This document shows, one piece after another, positions 1 to 5,320 of a stretch of DNA of 5,320 nt (its first letter is position 1; the number at the start of each line of letters is the position of its first letter). The notes beneath the pieces were generated by a model. It ran no database searches. It was not told the origin of the DNA and was given only the letters and a program-made list of their open reading frames with translations. Source of the stretch: Bacteroidales bacterium (GTDB lineage Bacteria; Bacteroidota; Bacteroidia; Bacteroidales; UBA12481); assembly GCA_021160155.1 (NCBI GenBank), contig JAGHDB010000167.1:1-5320 (forward strand), written 5' to 3'. Made by a program: the position numbers and the translations under genes.

Positions 1-61
1 ATCCAATATCTAATATCCAACATCCAATATCTAATATCCAATATCCAATATCCAATATCTA
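1..61. repeat. Tandem heptamer array, ATCCAAT type (left copy, cut by window edge)
   Basis: Eight complete 7-bp units occupy 1-56, followed by a 5-bp partial unit (57-61). The consensus on the plus strand is ATC(C/T)AA(T/C): positions 4 and 7 vary and the others are constant. In order the units are ATCCAAT, ATCTAAT, ATCCAAC, ATCCAAT, ATCTAAT, then three ATCCAAT. The array ends 4 bp from the rmuC stop codon (66-68), so it lies just 3' of rmuC. It starts at the first base of the window and probably continues to the left. A 7-bp period is not a codon multiple, and I see no coding role. The same family recurs in inverted orientation at 1408-1496. Confidence 0.95.
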
Positions 62-65
62 CATA

Positions 66-1379
66 CTACTCCTCCGTATCCTCAAAATCCCGGAATTTAT
101 CCGGAAGTTTCTGATGGGTGGGGATTCCCAGTTTTTTAAGTTTTTCGGCCTTTTTAATCAGGTTACCCTGACCGGTAGTGAGTTTTTTATGTGCTTCTTC
201 GTATGAATTTTGGGCACTGGTCAGGCGATCCCCGATACGGATGAAATCCTCTAAAAATCCTTTTAATTTCTCATATAATTTAGCTCCCTGTTCGGCAATT
301 AGCTGTGCATGGCGCGATTGCTTGGCTTGTTTCCATAAAGAGGAGATGGTCATTAATGTAGCCAGAAGGGTTGTCGGACTGACAATGATGATTTGTTTAT
401 CCCATGCTTCGTTAAAAAGTTCTGTATCTTCACGTACGGCCAGGCTGAATGAGGATTCAATGGGGATAAAGAGCAGTACAAATTCGGGTGTCTGAACGGA
501 TCTGGCACGGGAATAATTTTTCTCGGATAATTCTTTAATGTGTTTTTTTATGGAGATGATATGTTCTTTCAGGTGAATCAACCGTTTTTCTTCATTTTCT
601 TCATTGATCAGTCTTTCGTAAGCAACCAGTGAAACCTTTGCATCAATCATAAGATGCTTGTTTTCAGGGAGATAAACCACTACATCGGGTTGAATGCGTT
701 TGCCTTCTTCATTCTGAAGGGCTACCTGCAGGTCATACTCTTCGCCGCGGATTAATCCGGATCTCTCCAATATCCTCTCCAGTACCATCTCACCCCAATT
801 GCCCTGTTTTTTTACATCTCCTTTTAAAGCACGGGTGAGGTTATTTGCTTCATCTGATATTTTGAGATTCAGGTCCTGTAACTTCTTTAACTCGGCTTTC
901 AGATCAGTCTGGTCTTTCAGGTTACTTTTATAAGTTTCTTCTACTTTACGTTCAAATCCCGAGATTTGTTCTTTAAACGGAGTAAGGATTTCATTCAGTC
1001 TGACGGTATGCTGCTCGGTAAATTTTTTTGTTTTTTCTTCAAGCAGGTCGTTGGCCAGGATTTTAAATTCGCGGTTCATTTTTTCAAGAGTCTCCTCGAG
1101 GTCTTTTTTCTTTTCGTCATTGGTTACGAGTAATTGTTTGATTTCCTGGGATTTTGATGAGACTTCACGGTTAAGGGCAACCAGTTGCTCTTCTTTCTGA
1201 GCAAGTTGATCTTTTAATTCTGCAAGTTCAGTTTGATCCCGGTCAGCACCTGCTTTCAGGATCCTGTTTTTAAGGATCAGATTCTGTATTTCCCGGTTTT
1301 TTTTTCTCATAAGCCACAGGAAAAGAATCAGAATCATGAGGGTTCCGGAGAGAAAACCGATAAGAAAATGAAGGATCAT
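66..1379 (-). CDS. rmuC: DNA recombination protein RmuC
   Basis: The 437-residue protein has the RmuC family layout. An N-terminal membrane segment (about residues 4-24) is followed by a basic RKK. A long charged coiled coil covers about residues 27-185. The conserved core begins with QGNWGEMVLERILERSGL (192-209), then QPDVVVYLP (230-238) and LMIDAKVSL (243-251). The spaced PD...DAK residues (Asp232, Asp246, Lys248) resemble a PD-(D/E)xK nuclease site, as proposed for this family. FVLLFIPIESS (300-310) and PTTLLATL (335-342) are further conserved blocks. RmuC is known from E. coli as a factor affecting inversion rates at short inverted repeats; its biochemical role is poorly defined. The ATG at 1379 puts the membrane segment right at the N terminus. 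No Shine-Dalgarno is visible upstream. The gene is bracketed by heptamer arrays in opposite orientation, and nothing suggests truncation. Confidence 0.93.
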   Translation of the reverse strand: MILHFLIGFLSGTLMILILFLWLMRKKNREIQNLILKNRILKAGADRDQTELAELKDQLAQKEEQLVALNREVSSKSQEIKQLLVTNDEKKKDLEETLEKMNREFKILANDLLEEKTKKFTEQHTVRLNEILTPFKEQISGFERKVEETYKSNLKDQTDLKAELKKLQDLNLKISDEANNLTRALKGDVKKQGNWGEMVLERILERSGLIRGEEYDLQVALQNEEGKRIQPDVVVYLPENKHLMIDAKVSLVAYERLINEENEEKRLIHLKEHIISIKKHIKELSEKNYSRARSVQTPEFVLLFIPIESSFSLAVREDTELFNEAWDKQIIIVSPTTLLATLMTISSLWKQAKQSRHAQLIAEQGAKLYEKLKGFLEDFIRIGDRLTSAQNSYEEAHKKLTTGQGNLIKKAEKLKKLGIPTHQKLPDKFRDFEDTEE

Positions 1380-1407
1380 GAGTAAGTGTTTTTATGGGTG
1401 GATGGAT

Positions 1408-1496
1408 GTTGGATATTAGATATTAGATATTAGATATTAGATATTGGATATTGGATATTGGATATTGGATATTAGATGTTGGATGTTGGATGTTGG
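1408..1496. repeat. Tandem heptamer array, ATTGGAT type (right copy, inverted relative to the left)
   Basis: Twelve complete 7-bp units occupy 1408-1491, with a 5-bp partial unit at 1492-1496 and a degenerate unit (GATGGAT) at 1401-1407. In plus-strand order the units are GTTGGAT, four ATTAGAT, four ATTGGAT, one ATTAGAT, and two GTTGGAT, then GTTGG. This is the reverse complement of the 1-61 family. The partial unit directly abuts the stop codon of the exported-protein gene (1497-1499), and the other end is about 28 bp from the rmuC start codon. The array fills most of the 117-bp gap between these minus-strand genes, so a read-through message would carry it in the rmuC 5' leader. The blocks of identical units suggest local unit duplication by slippage. 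Confidence 0.96.
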
Positions 1497-2216
1497 TCAG
1501 GTTTTATGTTTCTTTTTCTTGGCGGCGGGGAAAAGCACGTTATTGAGTATCAGCCGGTATCCGGGCGAATTTGGATGAAGGTCGAGGTCGGTTGGTTTAT
1601 CCCCGACATAGTGATGGTAATCTTCAGGGTCATGTCCTCCGTAGAAGGTCCAGGTTCCTTTTCCGAAGGATCCATGGATATACCTTACCTCATTGAGTGA
1701 AGAATTTTCACCCATGATCAGTACGGCCGGCTTGATCAGTTTCTTGTTGAATGCAGTGGTTTGGCCCATAAATCCTTTGATCATTTTGGTATGGTTCTGA
1801 CAGAGCATAGTAGGTATCGGATCCCACTTTGCTGAAAACTCAAACAAAGTGAAGTAGTCTTGGTTCTGTGGAATTTTTTTCCGGTATGGTGTCACGTCGA
1901 TATCGGAAAATTCATATTCCAGCGGGTCTTCAATGATTTTAAAGTTCTGAAATGCCAGTGTTTGGGTGTAGTCTAATTTGCTGTTCATATCAGGATCAGC
2001 CGGATCTCCGTCATAAATTGCCGCGCAGATATCGGTATTTTGGGCGGCCAGTGCTACATCGAATGAATCTGTGCCGGAGCACATGGCGAACAGAAATCCT
2101 CCGTTCCCTACGTAAGCTTTAATGGTCAGAGCTACAAATAGTTTCATCTTAGATACTTTTTGAAAGCCGTATCTATGTGCAGTGGCTTCATTTTCGGCGA
2201 CCTGCTTTTTATCCAT
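1497..2216 (-). CDS. C-terminal part of frameshifted exported protein ('asparagine synthetase B'-type, Bacteroidota)
   Basis: This frame carries the C-terminal 236 or so residues of a protein whose N-terminal part is encoded at 2144-2785. It contains GGFLFAMCSGTDSFD (39-53 of this frame), whose Cys46 sits where a class I glutamine amidotransferase-like fold would place a nucleophile. It also has the block GGHDPEDYHH (193-202) and the tail LHPNSPGYRLILNNVLFPAA (213-232), followed by a lysine-rich end. These match, from memory, a family found throughout Bacteroidota and often labelled asparagine synthetase B. It shows neither the Ntn glutaminase nor the SGGxDS ATP site of true AsnB, so the enzymatic label is doubtful. 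The ATG at 2216 is probably not a genuine start. Inserting one base in the A run at 2206-2210 would join both parts into about 429 residues. The stop codon abuts the heptamer array. Confidence 0.8.
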   Translation of the reverse strand: MDKKQVAENEATAHRYGFQKVSKMKLFVALTIKAYVGNGGFLFAMCSGTDSFDVALAAQNTDICAAIYDGDPADPDMNSKLDYTQTLAFQNFKIIEDPLEYEFSDIDVTPYRKKIPQNQDYFTLFEFSAKWDPIPTMLCQNHTKMIKGFMGQTTAFNKKLIKPAVLIMGENSSLNEVRYIHGSFGKGTWTFYGGHDPEDYHHYVGDKPTDLDLHPNSPGYRLILNNVLFPAAKKKKHKT

Positions 2217-2785
2217 TCCATGTGTCCGTAAGCCTTATAGAATTTACCATACTGGCCGGTAAAGTCTTCGTGGTGCAGGTGCAACCAGTCGTAGTTTTTC
2301 AGTGCACCATCCATGATTTCGGCGTCATAGATCTGGTCATAAGGGATTTCAGCATAAGTAAGGGCAAGCATAACGGCATCATCCCAGGGTTGTTTGTCGG
2401 GTGGGGCATATACGGCGACGCGAGGTGCTTTCTCCAATTTAATGACATCCATATTGACTTCAGGGCGGGCAATGTCCTGAAGGATTTTTATTCGTGTGGC
2501 ATCTGCGATAGTTTCGGTACGTACTTCTCTGAGCAGGCATTCGGTTTGCAATTCATCGGAAAAGGGAAAAAGAAAGCTGCCTCCCCGGTAATTAAGCAAC
2601 CACTCGCCCGTGCCTTTCTGTTGAAGAACCCAGTATGCAATACCATAGGCTTTCAGATGATTGGTTTGTGTTTGGTCCATCGGGATGAGCAGATATGCGG
2701 CATGAGCAAGACGAAAGCTCAGCAACAGAAGAATCACAAGTAGGGAGGCTATCCGGAGGATTCTATACTTAGAATGCAGGTTCAT
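2144..2785 (-). CDS. N-terminal part of frameshifted exported protein ('asparagine synthetase B'-type, Bacteroidota)
   Basis: This frame encodes the N-terminal part of the protein continued at 1497-2216. I chose the ATG at 2785 because it gives a compact signal peptide: a basic n-region (KYRILR), a hydrophobic stretch rich in Leu and Ile, and an AHA-A cleavage site after about residue 29. The protein is therefore probably exported to the periplasm or outer surface; the Cys needed for a lipobox is absent. Mature sequence starts AYLLIPMDQTQ and includes LNYRGGSF, PWDDAVMLALTYAEIPYD and YDWLHLHHEDFTGQYGKFY, all typical of the family. After MEWIK (about residue 193) the frame leaves the family and continues for 20 unrelated residues to a stop at 2144-2146. 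An upstream in-frame start at 2821 would add 12 residues and lengthen the dnaB overlap, and is less likely. The start overlaps the dnaB 3' end by 17 bp, suggesting co-transcription. Confidence 0.8.
   Translation of the reverse strand: MNLHSKYRILRIASLLVILLLLSFRLAHAAYLLIPMDQTQTNHLKAYGIAYWVLQQKGTGEWLLNYRGGSFLFPFSDELQTECLLREVRTETIADATRIKILQDIARPEVNMDVIKLEKAPRVAVYAPPDKQPWDDAVMLALTYAEIPYDQIYDAEIMDGALKNYDWLHLHHEDFTGQYGKFYKAYGHMEWIKSRSPKMKPLHIDTAFKKYLR
2206..2210 (-). other. Frameshift site: run of five A in the minus strand
   Basis: On the minus strand the sequence reads TGG ATA AAA AGC in the upstream frame and GAT AAA AAG CAG in the downstream frame. One extra A would give TGG ATA AAA AAG CAG GTC, restoring an uninterrupted family-like protein (W-I-K-K-Q-V). 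The shift required is -1. With five A the site reads A_AAA_AGC, so it is one A short of the canonical A_AAA_AAG slippery heptamer. I see no strong internal Shine-Dalgarno upstream. Only a weak 5-bp AAGCC/GGCTT pairing (2184-2188 with 2164-2168) lies downstream. A sequencing or assembly error in a homopolymer, or a real recent mutation, is more likely than programmed frameshifting. Confidence 0.8.
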
Positions 2786-4289
2786 CAGATGAAGTGAAGG
2801 GGGGTGAAGGGGGAGTAACATCAGCGCCCGGTTCGCGATTCATTTTTGATTCGAGTATGACTGCTCCGTTGTCAGGTAAGCCGGTAAGGGCTACAAAGTC
2901 GTCGTCGAGTTCCGTGAATTTTGCCAGTTCGCTTTTAAAGCGGAGCCGGAGGTCACCGGTAGCTCCGTTACGGTGTTTTGCTATGATGATATCTGCCAGT
3001 CCGATAGTGGATTGTCCGTTGGCATCTTCAGTTAATCCGAATCTTTCGGGACGGTGAATGAAGAGTACCAGGTCGGCATCTTGTTCAATGGCTCCTGACT
3101 CACGCAAATCAGACAGTTGAGGCCGTTTGTCACCTGATCGAAGTTCAACTGACCGGTTCAACTGGCTCAGAGCGATAATCGGAATATCCAGTTCTTTGGC
3201 GATGGCTTTTAGTGAACGGGAAATGCTGCTGACCTCCTGTTCCCGATTTCCCTGTGCATCCTGCGGGCCGGTCATTAACTGCAGGTAGTCAACCACCAGT
3301 AATTCAATTTTATGCCTGATTTTCAACCGTCTGGCTTTAGCACGCAGCTCAAAAACCGAAATCGCCGGAGTATCATCAATAAAGATGGGTGCTTCCATCA
3401 GTTTTTTGAGGCGGATTTCAAGCTGTTCCCATTCAAATGTTTTCAGTTTGCCATTACGGATTTTTTCAGCGGCCAGTTCGGTTTCACTCACGATCATCCG
3501 GTTAGCTAGTTGAATACTGGACATTTCAAGAGAAAAGATAGCAACTGATCGTTCATGCTCTACAGCCATATTGCGGGCCATAGAGAGCATGAATGCGGTT
3601 TTTCCCATCGAGGGGCGTGCTGCAATGATAATCAGGTCAGATGGTTGCCAACCCGATGTAATCCGGTCGAGACGGGTAAATCCTGATGGAACGCCACTCA
3701 GTCCGGTTTCTTTTTTAGAGATTTCTTCAATTCTTTTAATTGCCTGATCAATAACCAGATCAATTTTCTGAGTCTCTTTCTTAATGTTTCCAAATGCCAC
3801 TTCAAACAGCTGTCCTTCGGCAAAATCCAACAGATCATCCACATCGATTGTTTGATCGAAAGAGCGTTCCTGGATTTCTGACGAGACGCGGATCAGTTCA
3901 CGCTGGATATATTTCTGGGTGACGATCCGTGCATGGTATTCAATATGGGCGGCAGAGGCAACTTTTGAGGTTAGTTGGGTTAAAAAATAGGGCCCGCCTA
4001 TCTGATCGAGTTTTCCCTCTTTTTTAAGTTCTTCTGTAACGGTAAGGAGATCAATTGGCTCCATTCGGGAAGAGAGGGTTACAATGGCTTCAAAGATCAA
4101 TCTGTGGGTTTCCTTATAAAAGCAATCCGGTTTCAGGATTTCCTGAACTGCAATAATGGCATCTTTTTCAAGCATAATGGCACCTAAGACTGCTTCTTCA
4201 AGCTCTACAGCTTGCGGGGGAACCTTGCCCAGCTCCTGGATCATTCCGGTAATTCTTTTATTTGAATCCGTGTTTTTCTTTTGTGCCAT
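2769..4289 (-). CDS. dnaB: Replicative DNA helicase DnaB
   Basis: This is the hexameric 5'-3' helicase that unwinds the replication fork and works with primase. Numbering from the ATG at 4289 (506 residues), the N-terminal DnaB domain begins around PPQAVELEEAVLGA (24-37) and is followed by a linker. The RecA-like motor follows, with Walker A ARPSMGKT (224-231), FSLEM with the likely catalytic Glu255, Walker B LLVVDYLQL (330-338), ALSQLNR (373-379), DLRESGAIEQDAD (394-406), and AKHRNG (437-442) with a likely arginine finger. There is no intein: the motor motifs run without interruption. An in-frame TTG at 4310 would add seven residues; the ATG at 4289 is preferred because it gives MAQKKN and a purine-rich GGAAAGAAG lies just upstream. 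The C-terminal tail is Pro- and Ser-rich. Its last 17 bp, including the stop, overlap the next gene. It is transcribed divergently from ispE. Confidence 0.97.
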   Translation of the reverse strand: MAQKKNTDSNKRITGMIQELGKVPPQAVELEEAVLGAIMLEKDAIIAVQEILKPDCFYKETHRLIFEAIVTLSSRMEPIDLLTVTEELKKEGKLDQIGGPYFLTQLTSKVASAAHIEYHARIVTQKYIQRELIRVSSEIQERSFDQTIDVDDLLDFAEGQLFEVAFGNIKKETQKIDLVIDQAIKRIEEISKKETGLSGVPSGFTRLDRITSGWQPSDLIIIAARPSMGKTAFMLSMARNMAVEHERSVAIFSLEMSSIQLANRMIVSETELAAEKIRNGKLKTFEWEQLEIRLKKLMEAPIFIDDTPAISVFELRAKARRLKIRHKIELLVVDYLQLMTGPQDAQGNREQEVSSISRSLKAIAKELDIPIIALSQLNRSVELRSGDKRPQLSDLRESGAIEQDADLVLFIHRPERFGLTEDANGQSTIGLADIIIAKHRNGATGDLRLRFKSELAKFTELDDDFVALTGLPDNGAVILESKMNREPGADVTPPSPPFTSSDEPAF

Positions 4290-4381
4290 ATTCTTCTTTC
4301 CAACAGGCAAAGATGAAAAGAAAATTACTAAAAAAAATGCTTAGTTTCGGGTTTGTTAATAACTCACATTTATATTTTATG
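4290..4381. promoter_or_regulatory. Divergent intergenic region between dnaB and ispE, with possible dnaB -7 element
   Basis: About 90 bp of AT-rich sequence separate the two divergent start codons, so promoters for both genes should lie here or just inside the genes. On the minus strand CATCTTTG (plus positions 4308-4315) matches the Bacteroidetes -7 consensus TAnnTTTG in all but the first base. It would give a leader of roughly a dozen bases before the dnaB ATG at 4289. No good TTTG -33 partner is visible. For ispE, TAGTTTCG (4342-4349) also departs from the consensus by one base, and is weaker because the mismatch falls in the TTTG core. The location is supported by gene arrangement; the individual boxes are tentative. 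Confidence 0.4.
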
Positions 4382-5203
4382 ATGTTGTTGTATCCTCCGG
4401 CAAAGATCAATATCGGTTTGTATATTACCGGAAGGCGCAAAGATGGTTTTCATGATATTGAAACCCTGATGTATCCTGTTGGCCTGACTGATTTATTGGA
4501 GGTGCGCTTACAGCTGCAGGGTGAAAGCGATTATTGTGACCTGACGGTGGCAGGTATTCCTCTTGAGGAGACAAATAGCAATAATCTGGTAGTCAGTGCA
4601 TACGATTCTTTTACCAGCGAGCATAAATTGCCGGGTATGAAGGCGTGGCTGTACAAACAGATTCCTGTAGGAGCGGGTTTAGGAGGCGGATCGGCTGACG
4701 GTGCGTTTATGGCTAGAGCCGTTAATGAATTAGCCGGTTTGGGACTGACTCCGGCGGCACTCAGAAAACAGGTCGGCTTACTGGGCAGTGATTGTCCCTT
4801 TTTTATTGATTTGGTACCTGCTTTGGCGAGGGGCAGGGGGGAGATACTTGATCCGGTTGCTATTGATTTATCTTCGTACTGGATCATTCTTGTACATCCC
4901 GGAAGAGTCATACAAACGGGAGAAGCTTATCGGCAGATTACTCCCGGCACCGGATTATCTGACTGGAATCTGGTTCATACACAACCGGTACGAGAATGGA
5001 AGCATTTCCTGGTAAATCATTTTGAGGATTATGCATTCAGGGAGATTCCCCTGCTGGAAGAGATAAAAACAGGTTTATATAAAGCCGGTGCGTTATATGC
5101 TTCACTTTCAGGAAGCGGTTCGGCATTGTACGGGATTTTCAAGGAGCCGGCAGACCTTTCAGGATCATTACAAAAATATGTTATTTGGGCGGGTTGGGGT
5201 TAA
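4382..5203 (+). CDS. ispE: 4-diphosphocytidyl-2-C-methyl-D-erythritol kinase (CDP-ME kinase)
   Basis: IspE is a cytosolic GHMP-family kinase. It phosphorylates the 2-hydroxyl of CDP-methylerythritol with ATP in the MEP pathway to isopentenyl diphosphate. From the ATG at 4382 the protein has 273 residues, normal for the family. PPAKIN (5-10) carries the conserved Lys8. PVGAGLGGGSADGA (95-108) is the glycine-rich ATP loop. GSDCPFF (135-141) holds the likely catalytic Asp137. SLSGSGSALYGIF (241-253) is the third GHMP motif. The reading frame stays open upstream to a TTG at 4262, with ATGs at 4313, 4337 and 4379. I reject the long starts because IspE proteins begin a few residues before PAKIN; 4379 (one extra Met) is equally possible. 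There is no clear Shine-Dalgarno. The stop lies 2 bp from that of a convergent gene. Confidence 0.95.
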   Translation: MLLYPPAKINIGLYITGRRKDGFHDIETLMYPVGLTDLLEVRLQLQGESDYCDLTVAGIPLEETNSNNLVVSAYDSFTSEHKLPGMKAWLYKQIPVGAGLGGGSADGAFMARAVNELAGLGLTPAALRKQVGLLGSDCPFFIDLVPALARGRGEILDPVAIDLSSYWIILVHPGRVIQTGEAYRQITPGTGLSDWNLVHTQPVREWKHFLVNHFEDYAFREIPLLEEIKTGLYKAGALYASLSGSGSALYGIFKEPADLSGSLQKYVIWAGWG

Positions 5204-5231
5204 CTTCAGGATTTTGAAGGACTCTTTTTTT
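5204..5231 (+). terminator. Weak possible terminator after ispE
   Basis: Immediately after the ispE stop, CTTCA (5204-5208) can pair with TGAAG (5215-5219) around a 6-base loop. A run of seven T follows at 5225-5231. The stem is only 5 bp and AT-rich, and a 5-base spacer separates it from the T run, so it is a poor intrinsic terminator. It also lies within the coding end of the convergent minus-strand gene. I see nothing better for ending ispE transcription inside the window. Confidence 0.25.
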
Positions 5232-5319
5232 GTATCCGTGCACGTAAAGATGTTAAGGTTTTATTTTCTTTTTGAGCAGATGCAGGTTTGACCGCATCGC
5301 CCAGTTCGAGTAACAGTTG
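5206..5319 (-). CDS. 3' end of an unidentified minus-strand gene (partial)
   Basis: Reading the minus strand inward from the right edge gives an open frame of 37 codons ending in TGA (5206-5208). It begins QLLLELGDAVKPASAQ and ends with the basic tail RARIQKKSPSKS. The other minus frame I read through hits a stop after 19 codons. The start of this piece has a helix-like, amphipathic composition. The Lys/Arg/Ser-rich tail looks like a disordered C terminus. The gene is convergent with ispE, with only 2 bp between the stop codons, which is typical of a tightly packed gene boundary. I do not recognise the family, and 37 residues are too few to assign a product. Confidence 0.55.
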   Translation of the reverse strand, partial: QLLLELGDAVKPASAQKENKTLTSLRARIQKKSPSKS

Positions 5320-5320
5320 G

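Noticed and set aside
1..61. Left repeat block as part of a CRISPR array
   Set aside because: The units are only 7 bp, directly contiguous and without spacers, and no cas gene is present.
178..495. Plus-strand open frame of 105 codons inside rmuC
   Set aside because: It lies opposite well-conserved rmuC coding sequence and its translation resembles no family I know.
1476..1700. Plus-strand open frame starting in the heptamer array
   Set aside because: It begins inside the repeats and runs antisense to the conserved C terminus of the exported-protein gene.
2206..2210. dnaX-like programmed frameshift signal
   Set aside because: The run has five A, not six, so the second codon cannot re-pair well after the slip. 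No strong upstream Shine-Dalgarno or downstream stem is visible.
2177..2743. Plus-strand open frame of 188 codons
   Set aside because: It is antisense to the exported-protein gene, whose translation clearly matches a known family on the other strand.
4262..4381. N-terminal extension of IspE from a TTG start
   Set aside because: The family begins a few residues before PAKIN. The extension would overlap the divergent dnaB start, and its sequence does not look conserved.
4258..4440. Minus-strand 60-codon frame across the dnaB-ispE gap
   Set aside because: It overlaps the starts of both dnaB and ispE out of frame, and its protein is low in complexity and unfamiliar.
4531..4911. Minus-strand 126-codon frame inside ispE
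   Set aside because: It is a shadow of the GHMP kinase coding region, with Ala/Pro/Ser-rich content produced by the complementary strand.

Overview
The window looks like chromosomal DNA from a member of the Bacteroidota, probably Bacteroidales or a related group. Three things suggest this. The exported 'asparagine synthetase B'-type protein next to dnaB is typical of that phylum. The genes lack clear Shine-Dalgarno sequences. The one promoter-like motif resembles the TAnnTTTG -7 element of Bacteroidetes. The phylum call rests on remembered family and gene-order knowledge, not on a search.

Layout from left to right: a tandem heptamer array cut by the window edge (1-61); rmuC on the minus strand (66-1379); a second heptamer array in the opposite orientation (1408-1496); a minus-strand gene for an exported protein, split into two overlapping frames by an apparent one-base loss in a run of A (1497-2785); dnaB on the minus strand (2769-4289); a short divergent intergenic region; ispE on the plus strand (4382-5203); and the last 37 codons of an unidentified minus-strand gene running off the right edge.

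dnaB, the exported-protein gene and rmuC lie in the same direction and may be one transcription unit. dnaB overlaps the next gene by 17 bp, and no promoter motif is visible in the 117 bp before rmuC, most of which is the heptamer array. dnaB (replicative helicase) and rmuC (putative nuclease-like recombination protein) are DNA-metabolism genes. ispE belongs to the MEP isoprenoid pathway and is transcribed away from them.

The most unusual feature is the pair of heptamer arrays (ATCCAAT type on the left, ATTGGAT type on the right). They bracket rmuC as inverted repeats, with 44 of 45 positions matching over their best stretch. The second is the frameshifted gene, whose two halves together make a full-length, otherwise intact protein. 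The rest is ordinary housekeeping sequence. I found no RNA genes, insertion sequences, CRISPR arrays or phage genes, and nothing that amounts to a convincing new multi-gene system.
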